From the NCBI GenBank assembly GCA_963739995.1, contig CAVUCH010000018.1:124001-188000 (forward strand): a stretch of 64,000 nt of DNA, given 5' to 3'. The notes beneath the pieces were generated by a model that saw only the letters and a program-made list of their open reading frames with translations, made no database searches and was not told where the DNA came from. This stretch comes from CAVUCH01 sp963739995. GTDB lineage: Bacteria; Acidobacteriota; Vicinamibacteria; Vicinamibacterales; JAENWD01. Shown one piece after another: positions 1 to 9,775 of this stretch (its first letter is position 1; every line of letters starts with the position of its first letter). The position numbers and the translations under genes are program-made.

Positions 1-69
1 ATGGCGGCCGGGACTGATTCCATAAACGTCGCAACCGCCACTGCGATTGCGCTGTACCGGATTGCGTAG
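1..69 (+). CDS. C-terminal end of a SpoU/TrmH-family RNA 2'-O-methyltransferase (partial)
   Basis: The window opens inside a reading frame of 22 codons ending in TAG at 67-69. Its peptide contains AGTDSINVATATAIALYRIA, which matches the last conserved motif of SpoU/TrmH RNA ribose methyltransferases (G-x-DSLNVSVAxxIxLY), part of the knotted SAM-binding site. In this family the motif lies close to the C-terminus, as it does here. The rest of the gene is off the left edge, so the substrate RNA cannot be told. nadE follows on the same strand after 143 bases with no other gene between them. The identification rests on one short motif. Confidence 0.7.
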   Translation: MAAGTDSINVATATAIALYRIA

Positions 70-212
70 CACGCGCGCGGCCTGGGCGGCGGCCGAGCCC
101 GTCTGCGGGCCGTGCCAGGGCGGCACAAAGGGCACGTCGTGTTCTTTGCCGGTTCGTGTGTCGGATCTGGTATCCGATTTCAGGATCGGGCTGCCAGGTG
201 CAAGAATTGGCT

Positions 213-2105
213 ATGCGCATTGCCCTCGCGCAGCTGAATCTCACGATTGGCGCATTCGAGCACACCTACAAGCAGATCCGCTCGGCGGTCGACCGCGCCC
301 GCGCGGCCGGGGCGCAGCTCGCCGTGTTCACGGAGCTGGCGACCACCGGGTATCCGCCACGCGACCTGTTGAACCACCACACCTTCATCCGCGCGAATCT
401 CGACCTGCTCGATCGCATCGCCTCCCTGACCGACGAGCGGTTCGGCTTGATCGTCGGGTGTGTCACTCCGAACACGGCAGGTGCGGGAAAACCGCTCTTC
501 AATACCGCGGCGCTCTGCCAGAGAGGCACCGTTGTCGGGCGACATCACAAGACGCTGCTGCCGACGTATGACGTGTTCGATGAGGACCGGTATTTCGAGC
601 CGGGCCTCACGGTAGAGCCGTTCGATTTCATGGGCCATCGTCTGGGCCTGACCGTGTGCGAAGAGGTGTGGAACGACCCCGACTTCTGGCCGAAGCGTTT
701 GTACGCCCGCGACCCCGTCTGCGAGCTGGCCGATCAGGGGGCGGACGTGCTGATCAACATTTCATCCAGCCCGTTCACGATCGGGAAGGCCCAAGTGCGG
801 CGTCAGATGATTCGGCAGGAGGCGGTCAAGAACTCGCGGCCCTTCGTCTACGCGAACCAGGTCGGCGGGAACGACGAGCTCGTCTTCGATGGGCACTCGC
901 TCGTCTTCGATGCGTGCGGGGAAGTCGTGCTGCGCGGGCGGGACTTCGAGGAGGACTTCCTCGTATGTGACCTGCCGGCGCGGGGAGCCAGCAGCGTCGC
1001 CCCGGGTGCGGTCGGGCGGCTGGCCGGGACTGAAGTCCCGGCCCTACATTCCGCAGCCGATGTGGCACCGGGAGCTCAGTCCGGGCAGGACCGCCACTCC
1101 GATGTAGCGCCGGGACTTCAGTTCCGGCACCACCGCAGCTCCGATCCAGCGCCGGAACATCAGTCCCTTCGGGACACCGACCCGGACGAGTCTCCTGCCG
1201 AGGAGCAGGCGTTCAAGGCCTTGACGATGGGCCTCCGCGACTACGTGTACAAGTGCGGCTTCTCTCGGGTGGTGCTTGGGCTTTCGGGCGGCATCGATTC
1301 GGCAGTCACGGCCAGTCTTGCTGCTGCCGCGCTCGGGCCGGAGCACGTCACCGGTGTTGCGATGCCCACGCGCTACTCATCGGCCGGCAGTGTGGAAGAC
1401 GCCGAGGCGCTCGCCCGGAATCTCGGTATCGGCTACCGGGTCATCCCGATCGACAGCGTATTCGCAAGCTACCTGGAGGCTCTCGATCCCGTGTTCGCGG
1501 GTCTCGTCCCGGACGTGACCGAAGAGAACATCCAGGCACGGGTGCGCGGCGGCGTCCTGATGGCCCTTTCGAACAAGTCTGGCGCCCTGCTGCTGACGAC
1601 CGGCAACAAGTCGGAGATTGCCGTGGGCTACTGCACGCTCTACGGCGACATGGCAGGCGGCCTCGCGGTGATCAGCGACGTGCCGAAGACGTTCGTCTAC
1701 CGGCTGGCCGAGTACATCAACGCACGCGCGCCGCAGCCGGTGATCCCCCGATCGTCGATAACGAAGCCTCCGAGCGCCGAGCTGCGGCCAGACCAGACGG
1801 ACCAGGACAGCCTTCCTCCCTACGACCTTCTCGACCGCATCATCGAGGCCTACGTCGAACGCAACCTCGACATCGACGGCATTGCCGCCCTCGGCATCGA
1901 TCGCGAAATTGCTGTGCGTGTCGTCTCCCTGATCGACCGCAATGAGTACAAGCGCCGTCAGGCGGCGCCGGGGCTGAAGATCACGTCGAAGGCCTTTGGT
2001 GTGGGGCGCCGGTACCCGATTGCCGCCGATTACGGTGAAATGACCCGCGCACGCGCCGAGGCAAAAACCGCTCCGGAGGTGCGCGCCGGCACGCCGGAGC
2101 CGTGA
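213..2105 (+). CDS. nadE: Glutamine-dependent NAD+ synthetase with an in-frame repeat insertion in the linker
   Basis: Converts nicotinic acid adenine dinucleotide to NAD+ with ATP, using ammonia released from glutamine by its own N-terminal domain. Of the 630 residues, about 1-270 are a nitrilase-type glutaminase with the expected triad: Glu41 (FTELATTGYPP), Lys113 (HHKTLLPTYD) and Cys149 (GLTVCEEVWND). From about 335 on is the NAD synthetase domain, with the pyrophosphatase P-loop SGGIDSA at 358-364 and LTTGNKSEIAVGYCTLYGD downstream. ATG 213 is chosen because the glutaminase fold starts with MRIALAQLN; an open frame reaches back to 156 without homology. Residues 271-321 are not conserved protein but four degenerate copies of a 42-44 base repeat. 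The stop overlaps the next start as TGATG, so the gene is probably co-translated with gluQ. Confidence 0.95.
   Translation: MRIALAQLNLTIGAFEHTYKQIRSAVDRARAAGAQLAVFTELATTGYPPRDLLNHHTFIRANLDLLDRIASLTDERFGLIVGCVTPNTAGAGKPLFNTAALCQRGTVVGRHHKTLLPTYDVFDEDRYFEPGLTVEPFDFMGHRLGLTVCEEVWNDPDFWPKRLYARDPVCELADQGADVLINISSSPFTIGKAQVRRQMIRQEAVKNSRPFVYANQVGGNDELVFDGHSLVFDACGEVVLRGRDFEEDFLVCDLPARGASSVAPGAVGRLAGTEVPALHSAADVAPGAQSGQDRHSDVAPGLQFRHHRSSDPAPEHQSLRDTDPDESPAEEQAFKALTMGLRDYVYKCGFSRVVLGLSGGIDSAVTASLAAAALGPEHVTGVAMPTRYSSAGSVEDAEALARNLGIGYRVIPIDSVFASYLEALDPVFAGLVPDVTEENIQARVRGGVLMALSNKSGALLLTTGNKSEIAVGYCTLYGDMAGGLAVISDVPKTFVYRLAEYINARAPQPVIPRSSITKPPSAELRPDQTDQDSLPPYDLLDRIIEAYVERNLDIDGIAALGIDREIAVRVVSLIDRNEYKRRQAAPGLKITSKAFGVGRRYPIAADYGEMTRARAEAKTAPEVRAGTPEP
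1024..1175 (+). repeat. Four tandem degenerate 42-44 bp repeats inside nadE
   Basis: Units start at 1024, 1068, 1110 and 1152; the first is 44 bases, the next two 42 and the last is cut short. Each begins with a palindromic head of the type CCGGGACTGAAGTCCCGG, followed by a spacer ending TCCGATGTAGCG or similar. The total insert leaves the nadE frame open, with encoded motifs such as GTEVPAL and DVAPG. The palindromic head belongs to the same family as intergenic repeats near 11211, 41682, 48013 and 50849. Confidence 0.85.
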
Positions 2106-3049
2106 TGCGCCGCGTCCCGGATCTTCGTGCCCTCGCGGCCAGGCTCCCTGCGCGCTCTCGTACCCGCTTCGCCCCCTCTCCCACCGGCTGGCTTCACCTG
2201 GGGCACGTCGTGAACGCGGTGTACACGTGGGGTGTCGCGCGGGCGCTCGGAGGTGCCGTGTTGCTGCGGATCGAAGATCACGATCGAGAGCGCTCACGGC
2301 CGGAGTACGAACGGGGGATCCTGGAAGATTTGGCGTGGCTGGGCCTCGAAGGGGACGGTGCGGGAGCGGGGACCTCGGAACGCGTGTCACGTCAGAGCGA
2401 GCGCGGTGCGGCCTACACACAGGCGCTGCGATCGCTCGGGCGGCGTGGTCTCGTGTACGCGTGCGCATGCTCCCGCAAGCAGATCGAGCAATTCGCAACC
2501 GACAGGGCCGGCGACTTGAAGTACCCCGGCACGTGTCGTGCCCGTGGACTGCCGCTGGCCCGCGGCGCAGGCCTCCGCCTGCGGCTCGAGGCTGGCGTCG
2601 AACATTTCGAGGACGCCCTCATGGGCGAGCAGGCCCAGGATCCGTCCGCGCAGACCGGGGACCTCTTGATCCGCGATCGACTCGGCGGGTGGACGTATCA
2701 ATTCGCCGTCACGGTCGATGACTTTGAGCAGCAGGTCCATCTGGTGATCCGCGGCGCCGACCTGCTGGCATCGACCGGCCGGCAGATTCGGCTCGCACGC
2801 CTCCTGGGCCGCCCCGAGCCACCCGTGTTCCTGCACCATCCGCTGCTCTACGCGGACACCGGTGTGAAGTTGAGCAAGTCGAATCGTGACACCGGCGTCC
2901 GCGAACTGCGGGCGCAAGGGCTTTCGGCCGAGGACGTGCTCGGCCTTGCCGCCGCGCGTGCAGGCCTGATCGAGCGGCCGCGTGCCCTTGCGGCCGGCGA
3001 GCTGCCATCGCTCTTCCGCGGCGCACCCGTCCTGCAGGAGGGCGCGTGA
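2105..3049 (+). CDS. gluQ: Glutamyl-Q tRNA(Asp) synthetase
   Basis: A shortened relative of glutamyl-tRNA synthetase that activates glutamate and attaches it to the queuosine base of tRNA(Asp), not to the tRNA 3' end. The 314 residues cover only the catalytic half, as usual for GluQ-RS (about 300). The class I HIGH signature is SPTGWLHLGH at 25-34, followed by LLRIEDHDRERS. A zinc site is formed by CAC...YPGTC near 119-145, and the KMSKS-like loop is KLSKSN near 255. ATG 2105 shares its A with the nadE stop; a GTG one codon upstream is the alternative. The next gene overlaps the stop by four bases (GTGA). Confidence 0.92.
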   Translation: MRRVPDLRALAARLPARSRTRFAPSPTGWLHLGHVVNAVYTWGVARALGGAVLLRIEDHDRERSRPEYERGILEDLAWLGLEGDGAGAGTSERVSRQSERGAAYTQALRSLGRRGLVYACACSRKQIEQFATDRAGDLKYPGTCRARGLPLARGAGLRLRLEAGVEHFEDALMGEQAQDPSAQTGDLLIRDRLGGWTYQFAVTVDDFEQQVHLVIRGADLLASTGRQIRLARLLGRPEPPVFLHHPLLYADTGVKLSKSNRDTGVRELRAQGLSAEDVLGLAAARAGLIERPRALAAGELPSLFRGAPVLQEGA

Positions 3050-4611
3050 ACCGGCGCGAGTTCCTGAAGCTCGCGTCCGCGGCGGGCATTACCGTTGCGG
3101 GTGAACGGGCAGCCGAAGCCCAGCGCACACCGGCCCTTGTGACGGCGGAACGGCTGCGGCCTTTGATGACGTCTGGCGTGCAGACCGGCGATGTCACTGC
3201 GGAACGCGCGGTGATCTGGAGCCGCACCGATCGGCCGGCGCGCATGATCGTGGAGTACGCCGCAAACGACGCGTTCCGCGGGGCGACGACCATCCAGGGT
3301 CCCGCGGCCCGGAACGACACCGACTTCACCGCCCGCGTGGATCTCGACGGCCTCAGGCCGGGAGAAATGGTGTTCTACCGGGTGCGCTTCGACAGCCTGG
3401 CCCATCCGGGGGCGCGGAGCGAGCCCGTCATCGGGCAATTTCGAGCGGCGCCTCGCGTGCGGCGGCCTATCAAGCTCGCCTGGTCCGCCGACACCGTGGG
3501 ACAGGGCTGGGGCATAGACCCCGAGCATGGCGGCCTGCGCACCTACGAAACGATGCTGCGTCACGAACCCGACGTCTTCGTGCACTCGGGCGACATGATC
3601 TATGCGGACAACCCGCTGCTTCCCGAAGTGCCGCTGGCCGACGGGCGCGTGTGGAAGAACCTGGTGACCCCGGCCAAGTCGAAGGTGGCCGAGACCCTGG
3701 ACGAGTTCCGCGGCAACTACGCCTACAACCTGCTCGACGAGCACCTGCGCCGCTTCAACGCGTCCGTGCCCGTGCTCGCGCAGTGGGACGATCACGAGGT
3801 GATGAACAACTGGCATCCGGGGATGTCGCTCGAGAGTAATCCCTGGTACAGGGAGAAGCGCATCGCGGTGCTCGCCGCACGTGCGAAGCGGGCGATGTTC
3901 GAGTACGTGCCGTTCCGCCGCCATCCGGCCGACGCCGGGCGCCTCTATCGCGCCTACGCGTATGGTCCGCGGCTGGACGTGTTTCTGCTCGACGCGCGCA
4001 GCTACCGGGGACCGAACGGAACCAATGTGGATGCTGTCATCAGCCCGGCGACCGCAATGCTCGGACGCGCCCAGATGGGTTGGCTGAAGGCCCGGCTTCT
4101 CAGGTCGGCGGCCACATGGAAGGTCATTGCCACCGACATGCCGCTCGGACTCATCGTCCGCGACGGCATGCCCAACGGTGAGCCACTTTTCGAGGGGTGG
4201 GCCAACGGCGACGGTGCGGCACTCGGCCGCGAGCTCGAACTGGCGGATCTCTTCTCGTTCATCAAAGGGCACGGCATCCGGAACGTCATGTGGATCACCG
4301 CCGACGTGCACTACGCGGCGGCGCTCCACTATGAGCCCTCACGCGCCGTGACGAAGGATTTCCTGCCGTTCTGGGAATTCGTCGCCGGCCCGCTGCACGC
4401 GGGCAACTTCGGGCCGAACGCGATCGATCCGACGTTCGGCCCGGAGGTGAAGTACCAGAGTGCACAGCCTGGCGGGCCGCAGAACCGGCCGCCGAGCGAG
4501 GGCTACCAGTACTTCGGCACGCTGACGGTTGCCGGCGGGAGCGGCAGGCTGACGGCGGAATTGTTCAATGTCGCCGGTGAGCGACTCTACGGCGTGGATC
4601 TGGATCCGTAG
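3046..4611 (+). CDS. PhoD-like alkaline phosphatase/phosphodiesterase, Tat-exported
   Basis: Probable secreted metallophosphoesterase of the PhoD family, which cleaves phosphomono- or diesters with a Ca/Fe centre. The N-terminus NRREFLK followed by a hydrophobic stretch and an Ala-rich cleavage region is a twin-arginine signal. Residues about 30-135 form the beta-sandwich N-terminal domain (VQTGDVTAERAVIWSR). The metallophosphatase core carries VHSGDMIYADN near 182, QWDDHEVMNNW near 246 and ITADVHYAA near 416, the expected metal ligands. The 521-residue length fits the family. Translation starts at a GTG overlapping the gluQ stop by four bases. The 3' end overlaps the convergent gene by 25 bases. 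The substrate cannot be read from sequence. Confidence 0.88.
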   Translation: MNRREFLKLASAAGITVAGERAAEAQRTPALVTAERLRPLMTSGVQTGDVTAERAVIWSRTDRPARMIVEYAANDAFRGATTIQGPAARNDTDFTARVDLDGLRPGEMVFYRVRFDSLAHPGARSEPVIGQFRAAPRVRRPIKLAWSADTVGQGWGIDPEHGGLRTYETMLRHEPDVFVHSGDMIYADNPLLPEVPLADGRVWKNLVTPAKSKVAETLDEFRGNYAYNLLDEHLRRFNASVPVLAQWDDHEVMNNWHPGMSLESNPWYREKRIAVLAARAKRAMFEYVPFRRHPADAGRLYRAYAYGPRLDVFLLDARSYRGPNGTNVDAVISPATAMLGRAQMGWLKARLLRSAATWKVIATDMPLGLIVRDGMPNGEPLFEGWANGDGAALGRELELADLFSFIKGHGIRNVMWITADVHYAAALHYEPSRAVTKDFLPFWEFVAGPLHAGNFGPNAIDPTFGPEVKYQSAQPGGPQNRPPSEGYQYFGTLTVAGGSGRLTAELFNVAGERLYGVDLDP

Positions 4612-5288
4612 GGAGCGGCCGTCGAGACATCACCAGGGACGGAGCGGCGCGACGCAATCTCGATCCCGAGCGAGGCTTCGGATACGAACACGCGCATCGC
4701 CCGCGCGACGATCGCCCGCAGGTGGACGGGGCCGGACACGGCGAGCGGCGGCAGCCCGGCGAGCCGCGCACCGGGTGTGCGGCCTTGCACCCCGGCGAAC
4801 ACGACGAAGTAGAACGCGGTGAGCACCAGCAGCACAACCACTATAGCCGGCATGCCGAAGGCCAGGACCTCACCGACGGGGCGCCGGCACACCGCCGCCG
4901 TGGCGGCGAGCACCAACGCGTAGATGATTGCCAGCAGCACAGTATCCGCCGAGGTAGCGACCATTCGCGCCAGGTCAGGGGAGAGCGCGAGCGAGCGCTG
5001 CGCCGGGCGCACGGCCGACGCTGCCGTAACGTCAGCGGCCGCGGGAAGGTCGTACTCGATCGAGGCGATGACCGCGTTGGCGTCGAGACCAACGGCCTGC
5101 GCGAACGCCCGGACGTAGGAGCGCGCGTAGATGCCGGCGGGAAGCCTATGGAATTGGCCGTTGTCGATCGAGCGGAGGATGGATGGGCTGATGCGCGTCC
5201 GCTGGGCGATGTCGCTCAGCTGCAAGCCGGCCGCGAGCCGCGCCTGTCGCAGGCTGGTGTCGCTCGTTCGTCCCATGGTTTCGTGCAT
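4587..5288 (-). CDS. Helix-turn-helix (RodZ-type) protein fused to an RDD membrane domain
   Basis: This 233-residue protein has two parts. Residues about 8-75 are an XRE/HTH_25 domain like the N-terminus of RodZ (LRQARLAAGLQLSDIAQRT, then LPAGIYARSYVRAFAQAVGL). Residues about 105-205 form an RDD-type membrane domain with two clear hydrophobic segments (TVLLAIIYALVLAA and AIVVVLLVLTAFYFVVFAG), then GRTPGARLAGL, a typical RDD motif. In RodZ the same HTH binds MreB, so an adaptor role at the membrane is possible, but the RodZ periplasmic domain is absent. Function is not known. A second ATG at 5276 could be the start. The gene ends inside the 3' end of phoD in convergent orientation. Confidence 0.75.
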   Translation of the reverse strand: MHETMGRTSDTSLRQARLAAGLQLSDIAQRTRISPSILRSIDNGQFHRLPAGIYARSYVRAFAQAVGLDANAVIASIEYDLPAAADVTAASAVRPAQRSLALSPDLARMVATSADTVLLAIIYALVLAATAAVCRRPVGEVLAFGMPAIVVVLLVLTAFYFVVFAGVQGRTPGARLAGLPPLAVSGPVHLRAIVARAMRVFVSEASLGIEIASRRSVPGDVSTAAPYGSRSTP

Positions 5289-5467
5289 CGTTTTCGATCG
5301 CCCGCGGAAAAAACCACCTCAACGGGCCCCTACTGCCGCCCCGACCGGTCCCATTATGCCCGCACCTGACCCCAGCCGCGTCGGCATTCCGCGACTGGGG
5401 CGGTTCGGCCTTTTCAGTTTCGTCCCACCCAAAGGGCTCGCGAGCGAAGCCCAACACTCTAAATCCG

Positions 5468-5498
5468 TTGACTTTCGGCGCTGCCCGCCGTATTTAAT
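5468..5498 (+). promoter_or_regulatory. Putative sigma-70 promoter of the TonB-receptor gene
   Basis: TTGACT at 5468-5473 is followed after 17 bases by TATTTA (5491-5496), with TTTAAT overlapping it at 5493-5498. It lies about 90 bases ahead of the receptor start in a 296-base intergenic stretch that otherwise shows nothing recognisable. The -35 is good, the -10 only moderate. Confidence 0.45.
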
Positions 5499-5584
5499 GC
5501 GCCAGCCCACCTGTTTTCGGTGGGTGTGGCGCCATCCTCACCCCGCCACGCTGACTTATGCAGTGCCGCCTGATGGAGGTTGAC

Positions 5585-8500
5585 GTGACGCGTTTTCCTT
5601 GCCGGGTCAATGTGTTGCCCTTCGCTACGCTCGTGTTTCTCGTCGCCGCCGGTATCGCGTCGGCCCAGTCCGGCACCGCAGGCCTGCGCGGCACGGTGAC
5701 GGACGAACAGGGCGCCAACGTGCCTGGTGCGACTATCACGCTTGCGAACGCCAGCACCGGGTTTTCGAGAGAGACGGTGGCGGATGGCACTGGCGAATAC
5801 CAATTCGTTGCGCTTCCGCCTGGCATCTACACGGTGACCGCCGAGTTGTCGGGCTTCCGGACGGCCGTGTACGACGGCGTCCAGCTGCCCGTGGACACGG
5901 TTGCGCGTCAGGACGTGAAGCTCACTGTGGGCGCGCTCACCGAGAGCGTGCAGGTCGTTGCCGAAACGAGGGTCATCAACACGACCGACGCGAGCCTGGG
6001 CAACGTGATCTCAGGCAATCAGGTGCGAGCGCTTCCGCTCGAGGCGCGCAGCGTCGTCGGTCTGTTGAGCCTGCAGGCGGGTGCGGTCTTCGTGCCCACG
6101 AACACCCTCGGTGCTCAGGACAGCCGGAGCGGCTCGGTGAGCGGCGCCCGGGCCGACCAGGCCAACGTGACGCTCGACGGTGTGGACAACAACGACCCGC
6201 TGTTCAACACCGCCTACGCCGGCGCCCTCCGCTCGACGCTGGACTCGCTCCAGGAGTTCCGTGTCACGACGAGCAACTACGGCGCCGAGTCGGGCCGCTC
6301 CTCCGCCGCCCAGGTGTCGCTCGTGACGAAGAGCGGCACCAATGTCTTCCACGGATCGGCGTACGACGTCATTCGCCGGACGGCGACGTCGGCCAACGAG
6401 TACTTCAACAAGCTCACGGGCAACGACGTTCCGAGGCTGGACAAGAACATCTACGGTGGCTCGTTCGGGGGCGCGCTGATCAAGGACAAGCTGTTCTTCT
6501 TCGGCAATTACGAGCGACTGAAGGAGGATTCCGAGGCGCTGACCGAGCGGCAGGTGCCGTCGCTCTCGATGCGGGACGGCGTGATGATCTACCAGTGTGC
6601 CGACCCGGGACAGTGCCCTGGTGGAACCGTGCAGGGTTTCACAGGCGCTCACTCCGTAGATCCGCGGTTACTTCGGCGCAACGCCGTCGCAGCTGGCCGG
6701 ACTCGACCCCCTCGGCATTGGTCCCAGCGTGCTGGCATCCGAGTATTTCAAGGGGCTTCCAGCGCCAAACGACGCTGGGCTCGACGGCTACAACATCAAG
6801 GCGTACAAGTTCACGGCGCCCTTCGAGAACACGTTCAACACGACGATCGGGCGTGTGGACTACCGGCCCGCGGGGCAATCAGAGCTTCTTCGGGCGCTTC
6901 ATCGCGCAGCGCGATACGGTTAACGACGTTCCCCAATATCTCGGACAGGAATCTGCCACCGAACGCGACGGACGACGATCAATAGCTGGGGCACGGCCAT
7001 CGGCTGGGACTCGGTCTTGAGCGCGAGGGTCGTCAACACCTTCCGATACGGATTCACCAAGGTCGTCCTCGACAGGGCCGGCACGCTGACCGAACCCCTC
7101 GTATACTTTCGGTTTGCGGACGACCTGAACGAGGGGTTCTCGAACAACGGCCGGCGAGACGCCGACGCACAATTTCGTCAACGACACGACGTGGCTGAAG
7201 GGCAGCCACACCCTCAAGTTCGGCACCAACTTGCGGTTCACGCGGATCCCTAGTTACACCAATGCAAATTCATTCAGCTATGCCAGTGTGAACCCTTCGT
7301 GGGTGAGCGGAGTTGGACGAACGTACACGCCCGGTCGCGCCAGCTGTGACCTGGCTGGTTGTTCGGCGATCCCTGCTGTCGCCGACGGATGGAACTGGGC
7401 GGATGCCTGGATAACGATGCTCGGGGTCGTGTCGCAGGGCACCGGCCAGTACAACTTCGACCGCGAGGGCAACGTCCTGCCGGCGGGAGAAGCTGAAGCG
7501 GAGAAACTACGCGATCGACGAGTACGAGTTCTACGCGCAGGACAGCTGGCGAATCGGCGACAAGCTCACCATCAACGGCGGGCTTCGTTACAGCCTTGCC
7601 TCGCCTCCATGGGAGACCGACGGACTTCAGGAGTCACCGAACGTGAGTCTTGGGGAGCGGTTCAAGCAACGCGAGGAGATGATGGCGAGGGGCATTCCCG
7701 AGAACACGCTGCCGGATATTCAGTTCGTCCTCGCAGGCCCGGAGAACGGACGCAAGGGCTTTTACGATTGGGACAAGAACAACTTCGCGCCCAGGGTCTC
7801 GGCGGCCTGGACGCCGACGAGCAGGCTGGTCGTGCGCGGCGGCTACTCGCTGGTCTACGATCGCATCGGTCCCGCCATCGCGAGGAATTTCGACACCAAT
7901 GGCTCGTTCGGCCTGTCCACCTATCATCACGAGTCCGTTTGGCGGCACCAACGAGGACGATCCGTCGGTGAGGTTCCAAGGAATAAACGTTCTGCCGCCG
8001 TCGATTCCGCCCCCGCCGCAGGGAGGCTTCCCGGCTACTCCGCTGGACAGTTCAGATATCTTTCCAACGATCGACGACACGCTCGTTACGCCATACGCGC
8101 ACACCTTCAACGCGGTCGCCAGCTTCGAGCTCACGAAGAACTTCAACCTCGAGGCCGCATACGTTGGGAGGCAGGCCCGGAACCTGCTGGTTCAGCGTGA
8201 CCTGTTCATGCCCTCAATCTCACGGATCCCGCAGTCGGGCACCGACTACTTCACCGCCTCGACTGAGCTCATCAAGCAGCTCGAGGCCAACGGCATGGAT
8301 CACACAGCGGTCACGCCGATCGCTTACTACGAGAATCTATTCCCCGATGCCGCCAACGCTGCTCAAGTGTGGGAGGACCCAACGTTCGCGGGATTGACGG
8401 CGACGCAGGTCATGGCTTACGAGTACGCTTCCTGGTATCCCGATCACCAGTCGGCGATGTTCGACTTCGACCTGTTCTGTTACCCTTCCTGCACCAAGTT

Positions 8501-9396
8501 CGGTCGCGAACTCGTATCTGAACCGCCAGTTTGCAGCGCTTGCTGCGCAGAGCACGATTGGGCGATCGGAGTACAACGCCCTGCAGTTGACGTTGCGCAA
8601 AAGCGCTACAGCAACGGCTACCAGTTCGACCTCAATTACACGTACGGCTACGCGAAGGACCACGGATCGCTGATCGAGCGGAACGATGTGTTCTCAGAGC
8701 CCACGCTGGACTTCGGCCTCGGCGGCTACACGGGGTTCATGATCAACTCGTGGGCTCCCGACCAGCAGTATGCGCATTCCGACTACGACATCAGGCACCA
8801 GATGAACTTCAACTGGGTGGCGGAATTCCCCTGGGGCCACGGCCGGAAGTGGGGCTCCGATGTTCCGGGGTGGCTGGATGCGGTCATCGGAGGCTGGAGC
8901 ATGGCCGGCCTGACGCGATTGACGAGCGGGCTGCCGTTCAACGTCATCAACGCCCGCTCGGCCTGGGCGACCAACTGGAATCTGCAGGGTAATGCCTCAT
9001 TGAAGAGATCCCGGCAGGCTGCCGCCCACCGGCACGACGAAGAACGTGCTGAACGGCAAACCGAGCCCGTTCTCCGTCAATCCCGAAGAGGCGCTGGAAT
9101 ACTTCCGTTACGACTACCCAGGTGAGAGTGGCATCCGAAACCTGCTCCGGGGTGACGGTTACTTCAGCCTCGATTTCAGTCTCGCCAAGTCATGGCGAAT
9201 CCCGCTGGGCCAGGACCACCGGTTCTGGTTCCGGTGGGACACCTTCAACGTCACCAACACGCCACGGTTCGATGTGGCCAACGTGACGATGTATCCCGAC
9301 CGCACGTCGACATTCGGGACATACAACGGCACGTACGCGAGCTGCGACGGCAATGCCGGCCGCTGCATGCAGTTCTCGTTGAGGTATGAGTTCTAG
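5585..9396 (+). pseudogene. TonB-dependent receptor (Oar-like) with at least nine frameshifts
   Basis: Outer-membrane receptor of the Oar type common in Acidobacteria. It starts with a signal peptide ending IASAQ, then a carboxypeptidase-regulatory-like domain (GLRGTVTDEQGANVPGATI), a plug (GARADQANVTLDGVDNNDP) and a long barrel ending in QFSLRYEF, the usual terminal-Phe barrel signature. GTG 5585 is chosen for its GGAGG at 5575-5579. The frame is broken near 6671, 6872, 6960, 7155, 7490, 7922, 8508, 8605 and 9015. Between breaks every segment is open and reads as good barrel protein, with no in-frame stop. The pieces add up to about 1,270 residues, within the family range. Either recent decay or clustered base-call errors would explain it; as written it cannot make a receptor. 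Confidence 0.85.
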
Positions 9397-9411
9397 GTGG
9401 ACGGGAGATCA

Positions 9412-9518
<107 letters not shown>

Positions 9519-9613
9519 AGTAGGCATACGAAACGGGGGGCGGTGGCAATGACCGCGAGGCCACGGCCCCCTTCCAACTACTGACCAGCTCCTGTCGATC
9601 TCATCGCGTCCTG

Positions 9614-9760
9614 CGCCCACCGCCCACCGCCCACCGCCTACCGCCTACCGCCTACCGCCCACCGCCTACCGCCCACCGCCTACCGCCCACCGCCTACCGC
9701 CTACCGCCCACCGCCTACCGCCTACCGCCCACCGCCCACCGCCGCCCACCGCCCACCGCC
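9614..9760 (-). repeat. GGCGGTA heptamer array, right arm (inverted)
   Basis: About 21 copies of TACCGCC/CACCGCC, the complement of the 9412-9518 array, ending only three bases before the TACACT hexamer of the cbs promoter. Open frames through it encode only a low-complexity PTAYRLP repeat and are not genes. Confidence 0.95.
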
Positions 9761-9763
9761 TGC

Positions 9764-9769
9764 TACACT
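9764..9769 (+). promoter_or_regulatory. Putative -10 element of cbs; leaderless start
   Basis: TACACT lies six bases before the GTG at 9776, the spacing expected when transcription starts at the initiation codon. No ribosome binding site precedes the GTG, and the -35 region is heptamer repeat. The same arrangement is seen before four other genes in the window. Confidence 0.5.
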
Positions 9770-9775
9770 CGTTTC

